From contig NC_084804.1 of NCBI RefSeq assembly GCF_963583255.1, forward strand, positions 24,679,061 to 24,743,060: DNA of 64,000 nt. The letters are read 5' to 3'. This stretch comes from Pyrus communis (lineage: Eukaryota; Streptophyta; Magnoliopsida; Rosales; Rosaceae). The notes under the pieces were generated by a model. It was not told the origin of the DNA. It searched no databases and worked only from the letters and a program-made list of their open reading frames with translations. Made by a program: the position numbers and the translations under genes. This document shows, piece by piece, positions 57,767-64,000 of the stretch. The number at the start of each line of letters is the position of its first letter. Position 1 is the stretch's first letter.

Positions 57767-60147
57767 TGATGCGAGAATTTTACGCACACAAATTAAACCC
57801 TCTTTTTATCAATTGTAGTGAAGAATGTAAGTAGGGATCGTTCTGGACCGGGGATTAGGAGGGATTGTTAATCACTTGGAAACTGACTCAAATATGTAAA
57901 AACAAGTTTAAAACACTATACTAGACTCAAAGAATGCAAAACTAAACTTTAAAACACCAAAACAAACCAAAAGACTCAAAACAGCACCAAAACACTCAAA
58001 ACTGCCTTAAAAACACAATCTGGGCAGTTTTGAACACTAGACACAACTTTGGACGAAAATTGGTTTTAACTTGACCTAAGACACTTAAAAACACAAATTA
58101 AAGTGATTTCTAACTACTATGACTCAACAAAGTAAAGGGGGATTAGTTTTGGACGAATTTAAAAACAAAACAAACTTTTTAAATTAGAACAGATTGTAAA
58201 ACGAATTTGATGGAATTGAATGGATGGGAAGCTAGCTAGGGGGTTCATCTCCACACATGTTATACTTGCATATAAAACGATTTCCAATTGCTTTTCAATA
58301 ACCCATGAATTCTGAACGCCCCAAGTTAATTAGGTTCGCTTAAATTAACCTTCAGATTTTCCTAACGTTATTGAATTGGATGATTGCATACGACAACCCA
58401 AAACATTCCCCACAAGTCCCCTACATGATTGCATAATAGAGATACAAGCAAGAATCATTAAGTTCTATGAAAACCATAAGCATTGACGAAGCACTTGTTA
58501 CTATGATTGCATGAAACTTATGCCAAGAATTTACTTAACGCGATTGAGATCATCAACCTTTACTACTTGTGAATATAATTCCATAACGATTAGGTGAAAT
58601 TTCCTTATATCCTAGCATCCAATTTATGCATGATAATTAAGCGTGCACTCTCAACCAACACACACAAATCAATGTAATTCACATAGATAAGTAAATTGAA
58701 TTCACAACTTATGAAACGCAATTAGAAGTAATCAAATCATATAGCAAGTATGTTCATGGTTTCGAATCCCCCCCTAGCCAAGGGGGGGTTTAGTTCCTCA
58801 TACGCACAAAACAAAGAGAATTGAAATTAAACATTGAATTCAAAGGAAAAGAAACACCTAGAAATTCCAGCGACGCGAACTTGAATTGCATGAACTTCCG
58901 AGCTTCCTTCTCCTCCTCCTTGGTGCGGCAAAGGTCTAGGGACAGGTTTTAGGGCCTTAGGTGCATGGATGCATGGTCATGGAGGGATGTAGTAGTGTTT
59001 AGGGGAAGGGGATGGTGCGGCAAAGCTTAAAACTAAGGAGAAAGGTGTTTGGTGGCTGCGGCAAGGGTGTGGAGAGGGTTGGACGAATTTCTGGAATTAA
59101 TGAATGTGTATGAGAGGTGGTGGTCTGATCTAGGGGTTAATATGAGTATATATAGGCACTTAAAACCCTAGGGTAATCAGATATGGACTTGAATAACCCA
59201 AATCCACAAGGAAATAGGCTTAGAAATCAGAAATAGAAAGGGATAATGCTTCCTAGGTGCAGCAGGTAAGGAGATAAGGTGATAAGGCTTCTAGAATGCC
59301 TTGCAAGGCAAGGGAAATCAGCTTTCTAGAAGGATTTGGGGCGCCACTTTTGTAGGAGATAAGATAAGGTTCCTAGAATCATGTTTTAAGGGCCAAATTT
59401 GTAGGGAAAAAGAGATAAGGGTGCAGCACCTTTGTAGGGATAATGTTAGGGCTTCTAGAAAGCCTAAAAACAAAGGGGATTTGGATAAAACCCACGGCAA
59501 AGATAGGATAAGGCATCTAAGGCTTCTAGAAACCCTCCAAGATAAGGTAAAGTGCATGGCATCCCTATAAGATTAGGATAAGGTGTCCTAAAGTGTTTAG
59601 GACTCCTCTTTGTGGCTGAAAACCTTGTGCATTAGGATTAGGAAAGCTAATCCTTCTTCATCTTGGAATTCTTCTCCTTCTTGGACTTGGAAAGCTTCTT
59701 TGTTGCTTCACTTGAGACCATATGGATTTTGACTTTCCTTCATCAAGTAGGAAACCTTATTTGAGTAGGAATCCTAATTCAACTAGGAAACCCATTTTAA
59801 CTAGGAATCCTAATTCAACTAGGAAACCCATCTTAACTAGGAATCCTAATTCAACTAGGAAACCATCTTCCATTTAGGGACTTTCCTACTTCAACTAGGA
59901 AACCTTGCTCAAGTAGGAATCATCATCTTCAAGTCTTCAATTTCGTCCATCCTCTTGGCTCCAAGCATATGATGTCCATTCCAAGCTCTAATTTGCTCCA
60001 AAAGGCTCCAAAATGCATCCTTTTGCATACTTTGCCCTTAAAACCTGAAAACACATAGAACTAGCTTAAAAGACTACTTTACTAAGGAAAAACACTATAA
60101 ATGCACAAAAACAAGCTAAACTAAGGTGCGTAAATATGCTCCTATCA
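57767..60147 (-). repeat. 3' LTR of element D (2,381 bp)
   Basis: TGATGCGAG to CTCCTATCA, followed by AATTCCCCCACACTT. TATATATA is at 59147-59154. The subfamily word ATGATTGCAT occurs at 58380, 58425 and 58503. The U5 hairpin is CTCAAAACTGCC (57995-58006) with GGCAGTTTTGA (58023-58033). A minisatellite lies near 59743-59925. No gene; the 89-aa frame at 59301 is LTR sequence. Confidence 0.9.
59743..59925 (-). repeat. Minisatellite of AACTAGGAA(A/T)CC units
   Basis: Alternating CAACTAGGAAACCCAT and TTAACTAGGAATCCTAATT words make a ~38-bp compound unit in two to three tandem copies, with looser copies outside. It lies in U3 of the element D LTR, upstream of the TATA-like box in element sense. 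Confidence 0.75.
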
Positions 60148-62166
60148 AATTCCCCCACACTTAGCTTTTGCTAGTCCTCGAGCAAAACAAAATGAAACAA
60201 AGTAAATAACGAAGTAAAACGCAACCTACACCTTCCAACAATCGCCTCAGGGATTTCCAATGCACATGACATGTTAAAAATCATCATTCCCACAGATTTT
60301 AGCCATCTTTACGCTTAAGCATTTACTTAATCATGGTCACTACTCATTAGTTCACAAATAACCAATTACAACATGATTTTGAATGTAGTAACATGCCTTA
60401 GAGAATTTCCTCAATTCCTTACTAGATATGCACTCAATTTTCACACAGATTTTCTGACTCCACACCCTACACTAATTATATGTGAGAAGATTGATGTAAA
60501 TATAAAAACGAATGCTCACATATATGTATGACAAAGAAAGCACTTTTCCGAAGTTAATAACATGTTTAGATATGATCTCATGAATGGAACGTTACTACTT
60601 AGATGCGAGAACCAGTGACACCATATTCTCGTACCAATTTTAAACTCCACAAATTGAAACACATAACACTCAAGATTAAAGTCAAGGGTTGTAACGGGGC
60701 TAGGGGTATTGGCTAACAAAGAAAGGTAAAGGATAAAACAACCGTTCTATAAACAATAGTAAGCAAAGCAATGAACTTGATACTTAGAATTCACTTTAGA
60801 GTGCAGAAAATAACTTTAAACACAAAGGGGAATACACGTGCATACTTAGGGTCAAATGCAACGTTTTGGACCCTTTCTTCAATAACCAACAACTTAGAGC
60901 TCATTTTATGCTCTTCCAACTCCTTTTCATACTTTTCACAACTTTTTCTTTTTTCCTTTCTATTTTCCACGAATTTTTTTTCTCTTTTTTTTTTTTTTCT
61001 TTTTTCTTTTTCTTTTTCTTTGCCGTGCCTCATTCAAGACTTTGGCACACCCATATATCAAGAATCCATCCCCCACACTTGTTTTCTGCAATGCAATGAT
61101 CAAAAGGAATTCATCTTTGAGTTATGCTTTTACTATGCTTCAAGAACAAAGGTATGGGTGGTCCTACTCTAGGCTAGGTGAGGATAATTGTGGGTTAACA
61201 AAGAAACTAGGCTACACAAGGCTCAACGGGGTTAAACCTACAAAAACACATGCATGGAATGATGGCTTTTTGGCTATGGTGGTAACTACTAACTTCATCT
61301 TGAATACGTGTTATGCAATTCAATAACATGTTTTGAATGAAATTGGCATGAGTTCTAGTATTTGGAACTAAATGATGAAACGCCTTCTAAGTAGTAACCA
61401 AGCAAAGAAAAATGAGATCATGCAACGACTTTTAGAAAACAAGAATGCACAGATTTTAACTCTCCAAATAAACGTTTAGGCTCAAGTCTCACAAGGTTGT
61501 AGCATTTGTTTGAGTTCCTTCCTTCAAGCATGTTACAAAAACTAATTTTTTTTTTCTTTTCGATTACATGCGAAGTCATAAGTTATAACCACAACCAAGC
61601 ATAAACAAAGAGTAAATCAAACTTTCATCCATGTTAATCATTCTTTTTAACAGTCATGCAATTACAAACTGAATCCTCATCATTGTGTTGGAAGGTACCC
61701 TAAGACACATACAAACACACAAAAACAACTTAAAAACAACTCTTTTTGGGTTTTCAAAACAATTTTTTCAATTTTTTCTGGGATTTTCGGATTTTTAGAA
61801 CAACAAACTCTAAAACACTCTAAAACGGCTTAAAAACACTTAAAAACAGCAAGAAACAACATTTGAAATTATGGGTGACAAAACCCTACGAATTTGCATC
61901 AAAACACTTTGGTTACCCCCCCACACTTAAATCAAACATTGTCCTCAATGTTTTAAGCATAGACTCACACAAATAACAAACAAACAAACAAAACAACATG
62001 TAACAACCTAACATGGCAGAAACGAAATAGCAACAAAGAGAAGAGTTTAGGAACGCAAATCTGGAATTGGAGTGCTTTCTCGGTCTTCCTTTGTTGAATG
62101 CATGGGTTGCCTCCCAAGTAGCGCTTGCTTTAACGTCGTACAGCCGGACGAACATGCTTCTTAGCC
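60148..62166 (-). other. 3' region of element D, with three polypurine motifs
   Basis: AATTCCCCCACACTT at 60148-60162 (LTR-adjacent tract), ATCCCCCACACTTG near 61068 and ACCCCCCCACACTTA near 61915 are the reverse complements of the three polypurine motifs. Between them are a poly-T stretch near 60985-61020 and the conserved GGGATTTCC block near 60250. The post-pol segment from 62166 down to about 61925 is the one that also appears near 1407. No gene is supported. Confidence 0.8.
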
Positions 62167-64000
62167 TCACTTAGAGCCCATGGCATGGAGTGTATGGTCC
62201 TCCACAACTTGCCCTTCAACACTTTCGTCATATGGCTCTATGAATGGGAGGGGATAGTGATACTCCCTAATGGTGGTATTTTGGTTCCTATAGTCCATGT
62301 AGACGCTCCCACCACCTTGAAATCGATTTGGAACCTGCACCAAAGAAGGTAATAACCTATTAGTTGAAATGGGAATTGGAATTGGGATTGGAGACTTACT
62401 AGGATGTTGTGGCAAAGGCTCAAAATCGGCAGCCCTATCAACAATGTCACCATGGCTACTTTCGGCCATGTTGGGTGGTTGTAGGGCAATCACTCCAAGT
62501 TCTTCTCCAATGGTGGTTCTTGATACATCCTTCTTGATAAGTGTGGATCCTTTCGGCCCTATATCCTTATGCACATGTATGACAAAACAAGAATGACTAT
62601 CATTAGGATTCTTAATAGAGTCATAAACATTGAATTTAATTATATCACCACCAAACTCCATTGTTAGTGCTCCTTTGGCCACATCAATCTTTGTTTGGGC
62701 TGTTTTCATGAACGGTCTTCCAAGTAGGAGTGGCAAGGGTGGAGAATGAACCGAATCGTCCATTTCAAGCACATAAAAATCCGCCGGGAATATCAAGTTA
62801 TTCACCTGCACTAAAACATCTTCCAAAACTCCCTTTGGATAGGCATTAGATCTATCGGCCAATTGAATAATCACACCATCATTTTTCAATTCACCAAGGT
62901 TCATTGAAGCATAAATAGAGTAGGGCATGACGTTAATTGAAGCCCCTAAGTCTAACATAGCATTTTCAAACTTAGTTTGACCAATAATACAAGGAATTGT
63001 AAAGCTACCTGGATCCTTGCATTTTGGTGGTAACTTCCTTTGTAAAACAGCGGAAACGTTTTCACTTACCCGTACTACCTCTTTATGTGACGCCCTCTTC
63101 CTCGTAGTGCACAATTCCTTCAAGAACTTAGCGTATTTGGGCACTTGCTTTATTGCATCCAAAAGGGGGATATTGACTTGAACTTTCCGAAACGTCTCCA
63201 AAATGTCCTTTTCCGCTTCTTCTTTCTTTGTTTGCTTAAACCTACTAGGAAAAGGAACATTCGCAGGAAAATCATTAGTAGGAACCGAACTTGACACGTT
63301 TTTACCTTTATTGGATGAATTGGGCGACTTGGGATCACTTGGAACTTGCGGCACATTTGGTTCCACCTTGGCCGTGAGTGGCCTTTGCTCCTCCTCTTCA
63401 ATTCTCAACTCGTCCTCCTCGTTGGAACGTGATTTGGATGGGTTGAGGTCAGATCCGACTTGCTTTCCACTTCGCAAATGCATAGCTTTTGCAGATTCGA
63501 ATCCACCTTTCGGATTGACCACCGTTGAGCTAGGCAACCTTCCTTGCTCACGAAATTGCCCCATGAACTCGGCAATCTGTCCCACTTGCTTCTCCAAGTT
63601 GTCCACCCTCTTGTCTTGGATTTGTCTCTCTTTGTTTTGAGTTTGGACTTCCTGCGTCAAAGTAGTGAGTAATTGAAAAATCTTATCATTATCACTTGAA
63701 TTACCTACATTGCTTTGGGCAGGTTGTGCTTGGGCTTGTGGTGGTGCCAACGGCTTTTGATAAAAACCCGGGGGTTGTTGCCTAAATCCGCTTTGTTGTT
63801 GACCTTGTTGGGGGTCTCGCCATTTGAAATTCGGATGATCACGCCAACCGGGATTGTAAGTATTAGAAAACGGATCACCACGTGTTTGGTATTGGTTGCC
63901 ATATCCCACGGCATTGAGTGTCTCCCACCCTCCATTCTCGATCAATTGTGGGCACTTGTCCGTAGGGTGTCCTTGCATGGAGCATACGCCACAAGAAGCT
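62167..64000 (-). CDS. gag: Deletion-derived gag-protease polyprotein of element D, runs off the right edge
   Basis: Open on the minus strand from the window edge to TGA at 62167, so the N-terminal Gag part lies outside. At least 610 residues are visible. It begins in the zinc knuckle (CGVCSMQGHPTDKC), passes the Gln/Pro linker and the protease ([27 protein letters not shown]), and reaches LLPSLVQVP. There the sequence jumps to a short RT piece (VYMDYRNQN, YHYPLPFI) and then to the very end of pol (VEGQVVEDHTLHAMGSK). FMDD, RNase H and the whole integrase are absent, yet the frame stays open through both deletion joins. This is a non-autonomous derivative that could make Gag and protease and depend on a full copy for RT and integrase. 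Open-frame retention may be selection or simply recent origin. Confidence 0.85.
   Translation of the reverse strand, partial: ASCGVCSMQGHPTDKCPQLIENGGWETLNAVGYGNQYQTRGDPFSNTYNPGWRDHPNFKWRDPQQGQQQSGFRQQPPGFYQKPLAPPQAQAQPAQSNVGNSSDNDKIFQLLTTLTQEVQTQNKERQIQDKRVDNLEKQVGQIAEFMGQFREQGRLPSSTVVNPKGGFESAKAMHLRSGKQVGSDLNPSKSRSNEEDELRIEEEEQRPLTAKVEPNVPQVPSDPKSPNSSNKGKNVSSSVPTNDFPANVPFPSRFKQTKKEEAEKDILETFRKVQVNIPLLDAIKQVPKYAKFLKELCTTRKRASHKEVVRVSENVSAVLQRKLPPKCKDPGSFTIPCIIGQTKFENAMLDLGASINVMPYSIYASMNLGELKNDGVIIQLADRSNAYPKGVLEDVLVQVNNLIFPADFYVLEMDDSVHSPPLPLLLGRPFMKTAQTKIDVAKGALTMEFGGDIIKFNVYDSIKNPNDSHSCFVIHVHKDIGPKGSTLIKKDVSRTTIGEELGVIALQPPNMAESSHGDIVDRAADFEPLPQHPSKSPIPIPIPISTNRLLPSLVQVPNRFQGGGSVYMDYRNQNTTIREYHYPLPFIEPYDESVEGQVVEDHTLHAMGSK

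Noticed and set aside
59301..59570. 89-aa frame
   Set aside because: It lies in the U3 of the element D LTR, among AGGATAAGG-type repeats.

Overview
The window is a block of nested LTR retrotransposons from a plant nuclear genome, almost certainly a dicot. The evidence is several Ty3/Gypsy polyproteins, plant-type primer-binding sites (one exactly complementary to the 3' end of plant tRNA-Asp, one to initiator tRNA-Met), 5-bp target-site duplications and long AT-rich LTRs. The style of the elements reminds me of Rosaceae (apple, pear, Prunus), but that is recollection, not proof. I found no convincing ordinary host gene, no RNA gene and no CRISPR array. The only non-retroelement-like reading frame is a small coiled-coil protein at 687-1379.

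Layout. 1-1500: coiled-coil ORF with a repeat-rich upstream region. 1407-9954: minus-strand Athila-type element with an intact 1,837-aa gag-pol (1956-7469), tRNA-Asp PBS and 5' LTR; its 3' LTR is missing or lies off the left edge. 9955-13330: 3' end and 3' LTR of a plus-strand relative. 13331-15668: back-to-back LTR and 3'-region fragments in opposite orientations. 15669-42706: plus-strand array LTR / gag-pol / LTR / gag-pol / LTR. The first gag is interrupted by minus-strand LTR and 3'-region pieces (17954-23586); the second gag-pol (33028-38571) is intact. 42707-57766: a minus-strand LTR fragment and 3' region of another relative, into which two elements inserted: a complete, young Tekay/Del-like chromovirus (45872-55288, TSD TTTGA) and a solo LTR (55362-57368, TSD ACACT). 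57767-64000: minus-strand deletion derivative that keeps gag and protease but has lost nearly all of RT, RNase H and integrase while staying in one open frame; it runs off the right edge.

How the parts work together. The intact polyproteins could supply reverse transcriptase and integrase, and the deletion derivative could in principle be mobilised in trans. The Athila-type copies share the LTR ends TGATAGGAGC...GCATCA, the same PBS, an AAGTGTGGGGG polypurine tract repeated three times in the 3' region, and a hairpin next to the PBS.

Most interesting signals, all non-coding: (1) a short word at three or four fixed sites in each Athila LTR that is the same within an LTR but different between LTR subfamilies; (2) three stem-loops in the chromovirus LTR whose stems differ by compensatory changes while the internal loops stay fixed; (3) a duplicated U5 hairpin with a compensatory change; (4) four GGAATATTCC palindromes in near-helical phase; (5) possible antisense placement of the coiled-coil ORF downstream of pol in the first element.
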